A stretch of 64,000 bases of DNA from Planctomycetaceae bacterium. Lineage in GTDB: Bacteria > Planctomycetota > Planctomycetia > Pirellulales > Pirellulaceae. The stretch lies in assembly GCA_016794985.1 (NCBI GenBank), contig JAEUIQ010000029.1, positions 22,591 to 86,590 of the forward strand, read 5' to 3'. A model generated the notes under the pieces. That model did no database searches, had not been told where the DNA came from, and saw nothing but the letters and a program-made list of their open reading frames with translations. Positions within the stretch are counted from its first letter, which is position 1; every line of letters begins with the position of its first letter. Below, piece after piece: positions 1 through 8,219 of this stretch. A program made the translations under genes and the position numbers.

Positions 1-1550
1 GCGACAATCAATGCCCGTTGCCCCTTGCCCATCGGTGCCAAGAGGTCAATCACCCGGTTTGTCAGCGGCTTGGCACCCACCTCCAAACGATACCACTCTT
101 CGGGATTGATTGGCGTCAGCGAGTCGAACGGCTTGATGTCCAAACAGGCTTCGGGCTCCAAGCCATCCACGTCGATGATTTCCTTCACGCGTGGACCGGT
201 TTGACCACGACCAGGTCGGATCATGCCACGTACCATCATTCCTTCGCGCAGCCCAAATCGCTCGATCATGGTGCCAGGCACAAAAGGATCGGTTCGTTCG
301 CGTGAGTAGTTGTTCGCGGACTTCCGCAAGAACCCGTAGCCGTTCGGATGCATTTCCAGCATACCGACTTCTTCGTGCAGCTCGACCGACGCATCATCAA
401 AGCGATCCTGCTCTTGCATGTAAGGATCGTTGGCGCGAGGAGCTTGGTAAGGACCACGATAGTTCGATTGACGTCCCCCCGGCATTCGTCGACCACCACG
501 TTGCGCGGGGCCCGGGCCCGGACCGCCCGGTCCTGGTCCACGACCACCTGGATTGTAGCGACCATTGGGACGCCCCGATCCCATCGCTGGGCGGCCCTGC
601 GAACGCGGTTGATGACGCGGATTCGAACCGCGTGGATTCATGTGTCGGTTCCCGTGGCTCGCACCTGGACCCGGACCAGGAACACGGCCACCACCTTGGC
701 GACTGTTCGGTCCCGCCTGCCGACCACGCGGGTTTCCCGATCGGCCGCTGTTGCGCTGGGAGTTGGCGTAGGGATTGTCACTGTCGAGATCGCGATCGTC
801 GCCGAAATCGCTCAAAAAGTCTGGATTATCCAATTCGGACGTCGATTCATAATCGTACGACGTTCGTCCATAACCGCTGTTCCGGCCTCCACGGTCCCCC
901 GAGCCACGGTCGCCCGAGCCACGATCGGCCGAGCCTCGCTCGCCCGCATCTCGCTCCGAACCACCGCGAGGGCCACGCGATTGACCACGTCCGCCGCGCT
1001 CCGCACCGCCACGCTCCGCCGCGTTGCGTTCCACGTTACCACGGTCAGAGGCACCACGATCAGAGGCGCCACGATCGAAGTCGGCATAATCCCCTGCACT
1101 TTGATCGGTGTCGGCCGGTCCTCGCGACGGAGGACGGCGCTTCAAACGCGGTGGAGAACCATCGAAGTCGTCAGCCGCGCGAGAATCCAATTCTTGATAA
1201 CCAGCGGACCGATACCCTGACTCAAAGTTGTCCTCTGTATCCGTGTCGCTGGTTTCACTTCGTCGCCGCCCGGTTGGCCGTCCGCGACGTGCCGGGCCAG
1301 GACCCGGGCCTGGGATGGACGTTGGGATTGGCGTCGGCCCCGGAGCTGGAATATCGCCATCGACGACATCTTCATTGGCATAATTGCGACGACCACGACG
1401 GGGGCGAGAAGCACCAGTTTGCGGACTGTCGTATCCATCGTCATAGCCACCGCGTGGTCCCGGACCTGGAATCTCAGAGGCCGGAGCAGAATAAGATGCC
1501 TCGGCGGGAGTAGCATCTAGCTCCTCACTCTTCCTTCGTTTCTTTCCCAT
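1..1550 (-). CDS. rho: Transcription termination factor Rho, N-terminal part (runs off the left edge)
   Basis: The reverse strand is open from the ATG at 1550 to the window edge (516 codons seen, the rest lies outside). Residues from about 396 form the Rho cold-shock RNA-binding domain (GMLEMHPNGYGFLRK) and the last ones seen are NRVIDLLAPMGKGQRALIV, the stretch just before the Walker A loop of the Rho ATPase. Rho is a hexameric RNA helicase that ends transcription. The first ~390 residues are low-complexity, rich in Arg, Gly, Asp, Ser, Asn and Pro, with near-repeats such as DRGASDRGASDRG and DRGSGDRGSGDRGG. The usual short helical N-terminal domain is not visible. E. coli Rho reaches the equivalent point near residue 170, so the extension is about 330-340 residues. 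No convincing stem for a leader regulator was seen. Confidence 0.93.
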   Translation of the reverse strand, partial: MGKKRRKSEELDATPAEASYSAPASEIPGPGPRGGYDDGYDSPQTGASRPRRGRRNYANEDVVDGDIPAPGPTPIPTSIPGPGPGPARRGRPTGRRRSETSDTDTEDNFESGYRSAGYQELDSRAADDFDGSPPRLKRRPPSRGPADTDQSAGDYADFDRGASDRGASDRGNVERNAAERGGAERGGRGQSRGPRGGSERDAGERGSADRGSGDRGSGDRGGRNSGYGRTSYDYESTSELDNPDFLSDFGDDRDLDSDNPYANSQRNSGRSGNPRGRQAGPNSRQGGGRVPGPGPGASHGNRHMNPRGSNPRHQPRSQGRPAMGSGRPNGRYNPGGRGPGPGGPGPGPAQRGGRRMPGGRQSNYRGPYQAPRANDPYMQEQDRFDDASVELHEEVGMLEMHPNGYGFLRKSANNYSRERTDPFVPGTMIERFGLREGMMVRGMIRPGRGQTGPRVKEIIDVDGLEPEACLDIKPFDSLTPINPEEWYRLEVGAKPLTNRVIDLLAPMGKGQRALIV

Positions 1551-2355
1551 TTATTTATCACCGTGTCATTGCGATACAATCGGCCACCCAAACCCATCAT
1601 CAACAGAAGATGTCGTTGGCAACCAATGTCCAAACCAAGATAGAAAACAAAGTCGAAGGTCTACTCGCGGGCCACTTGCCCAACGCAGATAGAACGACCT
1701 TCTCACGAAACTCTGTTTTCCGAGCCCCGAATTTCCCAAACTTAGAACTTCCCGAGTGAAGCCTCGGAGACCATTCTCAGACGCCATTCTCCGTACGATA
1801 AAACAACGAGTTCCATCCGAACGAACAGCCAGAAGGGATTTGCCCCAACCAAACAAGCATCGGCCTTGACCGGCAACCGACGAAACCGAAAACAGATTGT
1901 CACGGCGGTAACCGAACCATTAAGACGCTGGCAACGAAAGATTAACAAGCATCAGCTCGCTACCGCGTTCGCCTAGTTATACAGCTTTCTCGACTTCATT
2001 CAAGCCCGCTTTATCGACCTGCCGCCCGCTCGACAACGCCGCACGCGCCTCCACGGAATCGGACCCCCAACAGATACCTTCGCAAAACTTTGGGCAGAAT
2101 AAGCCTGTGCTTTGGAGCGGCAATCTGGCAGCCAACCGTGGATGTCTGGAAGAGAAAACAAAGAAAGCCGGAGAGTTGCCCAACCCTCGACGAACAACCC
2201 CTAGACCGTCTAGTCCTGAGCTCCCGCGATCAGAGCGATCCGCCGGAACTCGACTACTGCCTCAAGTCTTTCACGGCATCGGCCACTTGTCAACGCCGAA
2301 GCCAGTGGTTTTTGAGATTCTTCTGCAAACGAGTCGATTTATTCGGGAAAACTGG
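1551..2355. other. Intergenic region without a supported gene (rho upstream region)
   Basis: About 800 bases lie between the rho start and the arfB stop, both on the minus strand. The short open frames here have no recognisable motifs or good ribosome binding sites. The region presumably holds the rho promoter and a long rho leader. I saw no clear terminator, tRNA or riboswitch. Confidence 0.5.
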
Positions 2356-2790
2356 CTAATCTCGGCCCCAATCCTGGCGACCGCGATTTGTTTTTTTCTC
2401 GGACACTTGTCGTTTGGCCGACAAACGGCGCTGCTTGGCCGCCCGCGAAACCGTCGTTGGCTTGCGGATCTTCGGGGGCACGAGCGCTTGCAAAACGATC
2501 TGTCGAATCTTGGCATGACAAAAGGCCAAGTTTTCGCTTTGATTGCGGGACTGGTGACTAGAAACTACCAAGCATCCTTCGTTGTTGATCCGGTTGCCAG
2601 CCTGGGTGCGAATCCTGGCCGCGACTTCGGCACCCAAAACCTGATTGGCCGCCATGTTCCAGTGTACGATGGCCTTTGAATTGACTTTGTTCACGTTCTG
2701 ACCGCCTGGACCCGGCGACCGGACGAATTGGACCGACAACTCGTCTGGCTCGATCGTGATCTGACCGTTAACGAAGATAGCAGCACTCAC
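2356..2790 (-). CDS. arfB: ArfB/YaeJ-type peptidyl-tRNA hydrolase (alternative ribosome rescue)
   Basis: The 144-residue protein has the class-I release-factor GGQ motif in SPGPGGQNVNKVNSK near its start and a Lys/Arg-rich tail (AKQRRLSAKRQVSEKK). This is the layout of ArfB (E. coli 140 residues): GGQ hydrolyses peptidyl-tRNA on stalled ribosomes while the basic tail enters the empty mRNA channel. It lacks the codon-recognition domains of RF1/RF2. I chose the GTG at 2790 because an AAGGAAG site lies 7 bases upstream and the GTG overlaps the rdgB stop (GTGA), a translational-coupling arrangement. The frame is open to 2844, but the extra residues only translate the rdgB end. Confidence 0.85.
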   Translation of the reverse strand: MSAAIFVNGQITIEPDELSVQFVRSPGPGGQNVNKVNSKAIVHWNMAANQVLGAEVAARIRTQAGNRINNEGCLVVSSHQSRNQSENLAFCHAKIRQIVLQALVPPKIRKPTTVSRAAKQRRLSAKRQVSEKKTNRGRQDWGRD

Positions 2791-3416
2791 GAAGACACTT
2801 CCTTTTTCAGCAGCGTTTGCTGAAGTCGAGCCAATTGACCACAAAACTCCCGCAGCGCCCGCGCCCGATGACTAATGACGCTCTTGGCGGCGGTGCCCAA
2901 CCGCCCAAACGTCACATGGTACTCGAATAGCTCAAACAATGGATCGTATCCGAAACCACCCTGCCCATCGGCCTCCTGCCGTAATCGTCCGCGACAGATG
3001 GCTTCACTGCGAATCCGAATCGTGCCGGTGGGGTCCGCCAAAGCAATATGACACACGTAATAGGCGGTTCGTTCGTCGTCGGGGACGCCTTTTAGTTTCT
3101 CCAAAAGCAGCCGGTTATTTGCCTCGTCGTTGGCGTGTTCCCCGGCAAATCGAGCCGAGTAAATCCCGGGGGCTCCGTTTAGGGCATCAACACAAATGCC
3201 GCTGTCGTCACAGACGGTCCAGCAACCCGTGGCCAATGCGTATCCCCGAGCCTTTTTTTCTGCGTTCTCGGCAAAAGAAGTCCCATCCTCCACCACTTCG
3301 GTGATTCCGGTGAAATCAGCCAGCGTTTGGAGGCGCAGACCTGTTCCTTGCAAAAGTCCTTCCATCTCTCGCAACTTTTTCCGGTTTCCGGTTCCTAGCA
3401 CCAAACAATCAATCAT
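2787..3416 (-). CDS. rdgB: RdgB/HAM1-type dITP/XTP pyrophosphatase
   Basis: The protein removes non-canonical purine nucleotides (ITP, dITP, XTP) by hydrolysis to the monophosphate and pyrophosphate. Family landmarks in order are the N-terminal LGTGNRKKLREME, EDGTSFAENAEKKA, the DDSGICVDALNGAPGIYSAR block, GQGGFGYDPLF and the C-terminal SHRARALREF. Start at ATG 3416 (MIDCLVLGTGN) matches family N-termini; the frame extends upstream to 3464 but that would nearly touch thiS. It is first in a two-gene unit with arfB and divergent from thiS with about 50 bases between starts. Length (209 residues) is usual for the family. Confidence 0.93.
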   Translation of the reverse strand: MIDCLVLGTGNRKKLREMEGLLQGTGLRLQTLADFTGITEVVEDGTSFAENAEKKARGYALATGCWTVCDDSGICVDALNGAPGIYSARFAGEHANDEANNRLLLEKLKGVPDDERTAYYVCHIALADPTGTIRIRSEAICRGRLRQEADGQGGFGYDPLFELFEYHVTFGRLGTAAKSVISHRARALREFCGQLARLQQTLLKKEVSS

Positions 3417-3466
3417 GGCAAAATATGTAGCTCCACCATACGCGAAGACCAAGGTAGTTTCCAACC

Positions 3467-3667
3467 GTGAATGTTACTGTAAACGACCAATCCCAGCAGT
3501 ACCCTAACCCATTGAACATTGCGCAATTGTTGGCTCAATTGGGTTTGGCGGGTCGGCCAGTGGCGGTGGAACTGAATCAAGACCTCGTGCCCAAGGCCCA
3601 ACACGAGGAGACCTGGCTGAAAGACGGCGATCACCTCGAAGTTGTGTCGCTGACGGGCGGAGGATGA
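3467..3667 (+). CDS. thiS: ThiS sulfur-carrier protein
   Basis: A 66-residue beta-grasp sulfur carrier for the thiazole moiety of thiamine. The C-terminus ends in LTGGG, supplying the Gly-Gly tail that is adenylated and thiocarboxylated. The family segment [32 protein letters not shown] is visible in part (for example [12 protein letters not shown] and [10 protein letters not shown]). thiG follows after 10 bases, so the two form an operon that delivers sulfur to ThiG. The gap to the divergent rdgB is too short to hold a TPP riboswitch, and none is seen. Confidence 0.93.
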   Translation: MNVTVNDQSQQYPNPLNIAQLLAQLGLAGRPVAVELNQDLVPKAQHEETWLKDGDHLEVVSLTGGG

Positions 3668-3677
3668 TGTCACCCCG

Positions 3678-4547
3678 ATGAACTCGAATTTGATGAACGA
3701 TCAACCGACGAAAGCTTCGGCCTATTCTATCCCACCGTTACAGGTCGGTTCCCACTGCCTGAATAGCCGCTTGATTTTGGGATCTGGACGTTACCGCAAC
3801 TTGATCGAAATGCGAGATTCGTTGGAAGCCAGCGGGACCTCCTGCGTTACCGTCGCAGTCCGTCGGGAACGTCTCTTCGATGAATACGGGCAGAATATAT
3901 TGGATTATTTGGATTTGACTCGCTATTGCTTGCTGCCCAATACGGCCGGCTGCTACGACGCGGTGATGGCCGTTCGTTGTGCGAAGATGGGACGCGAGAT
4001 CTTGCAGAGTCTGGAAAACCCGGGTGCTAACTGGGTCAAGCTGGAATGTCTGGGCGATCCGAAAACCCTACTGCCTGACCCTTTAGAAACTTTGCGAGCC
4101 ACGGAATCTTTGGTTGAGTTGGGCTTTGAAGTTCTGGTCTACACCAGCGATGACCCGGTCCTCGCTCGCAAACTCAAAGCGGCTGGCGCAACGGCCGTGA
4201 TGCCCGCCGGTAGTCCGATTGGCTCCGGGCAAGGTATTTTGAATCCCAACAATCTCTCGATTATCTTGGAATTCCTCAAAGGCGACGATCCCAACTACCC
4301 TGTCATTATCGATGCGGGCGTCGGCACGGCGAGCGACGTTGCTATTGCGATGGAACTTGGGGCCGATGCCGTGCTCCTCAATACCGCAGTGGCTCATGCC
4401 CGCCAGCCAATTCCCATGGCTATCGCGATGCGTCTCGCAACCGAGGCTGGCTACTGGGCCGCGCGCTCCGGTCGCATACCCAAGAATCGTTACGCGACCG
4501 CTTCCAGTCCCGAATCGGGTGTGATCACCTCTCGACCCAATCTGTAA
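3678..4547 (+). CDS. thiG: Thiazole synthase ThiG
   Basis: A TIM-barrel enzyme that condenses 1-deoxyxylulose 5-phosphate, dehydroglycine and ThiS-thiocarboxylate into the thiamine thiazole phosphate. Seen motifs are [42 protein letters not shown] with the likely Schiff-base Lys121, [13 protein letters not shown] and [29 protein letters not shown], the phosphate-binding end of the barrel. At 289 residues it is slightly longer than usual because of a ~20-residue N-terminal extension; a second ATG at 3693 is possible. It lies directly after thiS. Confidence 0.93.
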   Translation: MNSNLMNDQPTKASAYSIPPLQVGSHCLNSRLILGSGRYRNLIEMRDSLEASGTSCVTVAVRRERLFDEYGQNILDYLDLTRYCLLPNTAGCYDAVMAVRCAKMGREILQSLENPGANWVKLECLGDPKTLLPDPLETLRATESLVELGFEVLVYTSDDPVLARKLKAAGATAVMPAGSPIGSGQGILNPNNLSIILEFLKGDDPNYPVIIDAGVGTASDVAIAMELGADAVLLNTAVAHARQPIPMAIAMRLATEAGYWAARSGRIPKNRYATASSPESGVITSRPNL

Positions 4548-4669
4548 CTGCGGATCAAAGGCAACTCGATTCGCTTCAATTCTTGGTTCCGCCACCATCG
4601 CGACAGAATAGTCCCCGGCATGACCCTTTTTTGCACGGGGCCGATACCCGTTGTCAAGTCCTAGGCGAT

Positions 4670-4705
4670 GGTTAGCTCATGTGAAATGAGCCGCCACCTT
4701 TCTTA
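4670..4705 (+). terminator. Possible intrinsic terminator after thiG
   Basis: GCTCAT (4675-4680), a 5-base loop and ATGAGC (4686-4691) form a hairpin followed by a modest T-rich stretch (CCACCTTTCTT). It sits between convergent thiG and the protease gene. The stem is short and the T run broken, so this is tentative. Confidence 0.35.
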
Positions 4706-5995
4706 ACGCTGAACCGCAGCGCGACGGTTTCGACGCAACATCACCAACGAACCGACCGCGAACAAAATCGCTCCGCTCGTTGGTTCCGGGACTGCCGTAA
4801 AGTTGGCTGTCAATCCATAGAACTGCGTCTTGATCGCGACCGTATCTGGATTATTGGCGCCGGTCACGCGGACGAAATAAGTTCCTGCAGTGGCCAGGTT
4901 GAAATTGATCGACTCGTTTCCGCCCAAGCCAGTACCGTTGGCCAGAGACAATAAAGTCGTGCCGTTGGTATCGAACAATGCCAATGAAAGATCGCTTCTT
5001 TGTTTGGTGTTGAACGACGCACTATTCGCGGTATAGGTGAATCCTAAGGACTCCACCAACAAATCAATGGTTCCGCCGCTATTGACGGTCAATGACCAAA
5101 AATCTGTGTCGTTCGAGTGGTCGATACTAACAAAATCAGTGGCATCGCCGGCGACAGCAAACGTGCGTGCCGAATCCCCCAAGGAGATCGTTCCGCCGTT
5201 GTTCAGGGTACCCAAGTCTGTAGCCCGAGCAACCACATCGTTCCCCAAGCCGCCCGAACCTTTCTCGAAGAAGTCGCCATATCCACGGTGGGCCATCAAA
5301 ATATCGTGATGTTGTGGACCATCGAAACTAGTGTCGGCGGACGGATTCATAAGCTGACGCGCTGTCGCCGCCGTTTCCACGTGCTCCATTCCCAAACCAT
5401 GCCCATGTTCGTGAGCGACCACGTTTCGCAATCTTCGCGAGTTGTTCGTGGTGGTGTTGTAAAAGTTGTCATTAGTATCGATGACCATATCGCCAACATT
5501 CGGGAAAAAATTGAAGGCCAAAATATTTGAGTTGCCGTCAATGTTTCGCCCGCCAATTCGCACATCAGCCCTGACGTTCAATACACCGCGATTTCCAGCC
5601 GAATTGGTGCCCGAAAATGCGACTCCATCATCTGCCGCTTCATAAATGTAACTCATGCCGCTGACAGCGCTCCAACGATCGAACGTGCTTTGATACAGTC
5701 CAAACCAAGGACGCTGCGTTAAGTCAGACCCACCAGGACCGGATCCGTAAATCGCATCCATTCTTGCGATTAGATTATTGTTCCCATTCGGACCGACACC
5801 GAACGAAGGAATCGACGTGTTCACCGCTGCAAAACCCCACGTCAATGTCAAAGGGTTGCCCATGCCGTAACCTTGGCCCGGCGTCAACGCGGTACCACCA
5901 TCCCAACGGCTAATGTCGAGAGGCTGGGCATTCACTTCCGTCAGGCAAAAAAACACGACAATCAAAGCCGACAGCGAAGAATAGAATCGATTCAT
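4703..5995 (-). CDS. PEP-CTERM matrixin-like zinc metalloprotease
   Basis: A secreted, sorted protease. Start at ATG 5995 gives a signal peptide (MNRFYSSLSALIVVFFCLTE ending VNA-Q); the frame is open to 6049 but that would bury the signal. The mature region carries HEHGHGLGMEH at residues 195-205, the metzincin HExxHxxGxxH zinc site, with a downstream Met in MNPSA fitting the Met-turn. After it comes a beta-rich segment with SLALFDTNGTTLLS and GTYFVRVTG, resembling a bacterial pre-peptidase C-terminal (PPC) domain. The C-terminus VPEPTSGAILFAVGSLVMLRR is a PEP-CTERM sorting tag: VPEP, hydrophobic helix, basic cluster, normally processed by an exosortase. No exosortase gene is in the window. 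Confidence 0.88.
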   Translation of the reverse strand: MNRFYSSLSALIVVFFCLTEVNAQPLDISRWDGGTALTPGQGYGMGNPLTLTWGFAAVNTSIPSFGVGPNGNNNLIARMDAIYGSGPGGSDLTQRPWFGLYQSTFDRWSAVSGMSYIYEAADDGVAFSGTNSAGNRGVLNVRADVRIGGRNIDGNSNILAFNFFPNVGDMVIDTNDNFYNTTTNNSRRLRNVVAHEHGHGLGMEHVETAATARQLMNPSADTSFDGPQHHDILMAHRGYGDFFEKGSGGLGNDVVARATDLGTLNNGGTISLGDSARTFAVAGDATDFVSIDHSNDTDFWSLTVNSGGTIDLLVESLGFTYTANSASFNTKQRSDLSLALFDTNGTTLLSLANGTGLGGNESINFNLATAGTYFVRVTGANNPDTVAIKTQFYGLTANFTAVPEPTSGAILFAVGSLVMLRRNRRAAVQR

Positions 5996-6427
5996 TTTTG
6001 GGTCGACCAAATAGGAAATGGGAAAAGACAACCGTTGATTATCCCGCAACCGAATTGCCGGAAGCGCACCGAAGGGAAGATCGGCCTGCCTACAATCGCT
6101 ACCATCGATACAATTCGCACCAGTGTATTTGGTTCGAAACGTCAGTCAACGCCCAAGTAACATTCTGGACGCATTTTATGGAGTAACAATTTTTCGCCGA
6201 TCAGCTACCAACGAATTGCCTCACTGCGGGCAAACACCCCACTCAAACGCCTGTTTGCTAGCAAAACTTGGGCCGGTGAGGTTTGAAGTTGAAAACACTG
6301 TTGCCAGCACGAAACGACTGCCGATGAAGAGCTAACGAACGTAACGGTTATGCGTTGCGGGTGCGCCCCAGGATAGGACGTGCCCCAAGGGCCATGCTGT
6401 TTCTACCGAGACCCGCCGAGGTACGTA
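5996..6427. other. Intergenic region between divergent genes
   Basis: This stretch of about 430 bases separates the divergent PEP-CTERM protease and the secreted unknown. It must hold both promoters, but I could not pick convincing -35/-10 pairs. Small open frames here lack coding character. Confidence 0.4.
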
Positions 6428-7492
6428 ATGGTTTTTGTATCCCGATTACCGCGACCTGTGGGCCTAGCATTGGGCTTGACGATGGCAGCATTTGGGTTTG
6501 AAGCGACCCAAAATGACCTGTTGCATGGGCAAACACTAAACGGCAATCGAGTGTCTGGGGTTCCGATTCACCAAATTAGTCCGCGGCCGGTGGGGCCTCC
6601 TGCGAATATCGGCCGGGTCCCCACGGCTACGACGCCCAACGACGGCGTTACCGTAGAACGACCAAGCTATCCACAACCTGCTTCGGCTGCCGTTACGGGG
6701 GAAGCGGTGATGTCACCGGCAGGAATGACGGACGTGACCCTGCCCGGATACATCTCGCCCACGGTGGAAGTGCTCGCGCCGGCCAGCACCAACAAACAAG
6801 CTCAACAAGAGGCGTTATCGCTTATACCCTGGAACGAACTGAATGCTGACGGTCGCAAGAAGATCAAGGATATCGTAGACAACCCGTCGATGTATCGTCG
6901 TTTGCCGGTCAGCCGTATCCACTGTGACCCACAATTTTATCAGTTCTCGATCCGCAATCCTGAAACCATCGTTGGTTTGTGGCAAGCCTTTGGCGTAACT
7001 TCGATGGGCTTGCAGCGAACCGGGCCCTATACATTTGCCGGCGACGACGGAGCGGGAACTGATTGTACGGCCGAGTTAATCTACGGCGATCAAGAGAGAC
7101 ACATTTATGTTGGGAGCGGGACTTACGAGGGGCCGGTGTTCAAGCGCAAAGTAACCGGCCGCTGCGTTGCCATCCTCAAGACCGACATGACCCCCGGTGC
7201 CCAACAGTACGCTTTGACCAATCAGCTGGATGTCTTTTTGCGAGTTGACAACCTGGCCGCCGACATGATTGCTCGGACCTTGCAGCCCATGGTCGGACGC
7301 ACGGCCGATCACAATTTCAATGAATCGCTGTTGTTCCTACAAGCCTTTTCCGAAACTGCCGCCAACGATCCACAACGGGTTGCGCATCTCGTGCAGCAAC
7401 TATCGCAAGTTCAACCGGAGACCAAGCAACAATTCAAGCAAGTCGTCGCAACCGTCCCTGACCGCCAAAAGCAGTACCAAACCCAACGCTAA
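6428..7492 (+). CDS. Secreted protein of unknown function
   Basis: I do not recognise the family. Start ATG 6428 is preceded by GAGG at a 6-base distance and gives a signal-like N-terminus (RLPRPVGLALGLTMAAFGFE). Residues ~30-110 are low-complexity and Pro-rich. The core, about residues 120-330, includes NPSMYRRLPVSRIHCDP, GLWQAFGVTSMGLQRTGPY, FKRKVTGRCVAILKTDM and a helical, Gln-rich end. It has the look of a conserved envelope or periplasmic planctomycete protein without enzyme motifs. It is convergent with the amidohydrolase operon that ends at 7505, only 12 bases away. Translation from 6380 is possible but lacks a good binding site. Confidence 0.7.
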   Translation: MVFVSRLPRPVGLALGLTMAAFGFEATQNDLLHGQTLNGNRVSGVPIHQISPRPVGPPANIGRVPTATTPNDGVTVERPSYPQPASAAVTGEAVMSPAGMTDVTLPGYISPTVEVLAPASTNKQAQQEALSLIPWNELNADGRKKIKDIVDNPSMYRRLPVSRIHCDPQFYQFSIRNPETIVGLWQAFGVTSMGLQRTGPYTFAGDDGAGTDCTAELIYGDQERHIYVGSGTYEGPVFKRKVTGRCVAILKTDMTPGAQQYALTNQLDVFLRVDNLAADMIARTLQPMVGRTADHNFNESLLFLQAFSETAANDPQRVAHLVQQLSQVQPETKQQFKQVVATVPDRQKQYQTQR

Positions 7493-7504
7493 CGACCACC
7501 TGGT

Positions 7505-8200
7505 CTACTTTAGCAACTCCGCGAGCGTCGCTTCTACAGCGCGAGCGATCTTAGACCATTCCGGACCAGCCGACGGATACTTCTGGTTGATTTCGAGTTC
7601 GATCCCCATGTAACGTGTGGCCGGAAACAGCTTCCGCAAGGCGGTGGTCAATCCGTCCGCACGCCCCAAGTACGGATAGTTACGACGAACAGTTAAGTGG
7701 GGAAGTTTTTGATCCAGCAACCGCTTCCAGTCATCACACAGGGCCCGCTCGCTCGCGCGCTGGGGATCGTAGAGCAGCCCCAAGTCAGCGGTGCGTGGCA
7801 CGCCCTCCCAGACACCGGTGAAGCTGTGCAACGACACGTGTAAAACCCTCCGACCGGACTTCATTCTGTTACGTACATCCCGTTCGATTGCTGTCCGGTG
7901 CGGCACGTAGTATTGCCCAATCAATTGCTGCTTGGTTGCCGCGGAAAGTGAATCAGTAAACTCGCTAAACAATCGTCGGTGGTGGAGCGAACGGTTGACT
8001 TCGATCAGCAACCGGGAGACCTTGGTGGCAAATAGCGGAACTTGAAATCGGCTTGCCAGTTTCTTCCCCAGATCGAGGGTACCGGGGTCCCAACCGCGAT
8101 GACTCTGGAGCACCTCCTGCTGCCCTTGAAACAGGGACCGAAACCTTGCCGGAACAGCCGCTGTCGCATGTTCACAAGAAAGCACCAAGGCCGTTTCCAT
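7505..8200 (-). CDS. N-formylglutamate amidohydrolase (FGase) family enzyme
   Basis: Last gene of the four-gene operon starting at 11781. The 231-residue protein shows the family blocks LSCEHATAAVP, SHRGWDPGTLDLG, VSRLLIEVNRSLHH, PHRTAIERDV, HVSLHSFTGV and GIELEINQKY, the pattern of zinc-dependent N-formylglutamate deformylases and related amidases. Start at ATG 8200 (METALVLSCEH) is chosen for its AGAGG site and the 19-base gap after the preceding gene; the frame extends to 8254 inside that gene. No histidine-degradation genes are nearby, so its substrate is more likely a product of the neighbouring ligases than formylglutamate. That last point is inference. Confidence 0.85.
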   Translation of the reverse strand: METALVLSCEHATAAVPARFRSLFQGQQEVLQSHRGWDPGTLDLGKKLASRFQVPLFATKVSRLLIEVNRSLHHRRLFSEFTDSLSAATKQQLIGQYYVPHRTAIERDVRNRMKSGRRVLHVSLHSFTGVWEGVPRTADLGLLYDPQRASERALCDDWKRLLDQKLPHLTVRRNYPYLGRADGLTTALRKLFPATRYMGIELEINQKYPSAGPEWSKIARAVEATLAELLK

Positions 8201-8219
8201 TGACAGGCCTCTTTCTGGC

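Noticed and set aside
191..1513. Long plus-strand open frame of 440 codons
   Set aside because: Antisense to the GC-rich rho 5' region; Arg/His/Asp-rich composition reflects the RG/RD codons on the other strand.
2107..2679. Plus-strand open frame of 190 codons before arfB
   Set aside because: Overlaps arfB antisense and has no ribosome binding site or motif.
3417..3466. Possible TPP riboswitch before thiS
   Set aside because: Only 50 bases separate the divergent starts and no THI-box bases are seen.
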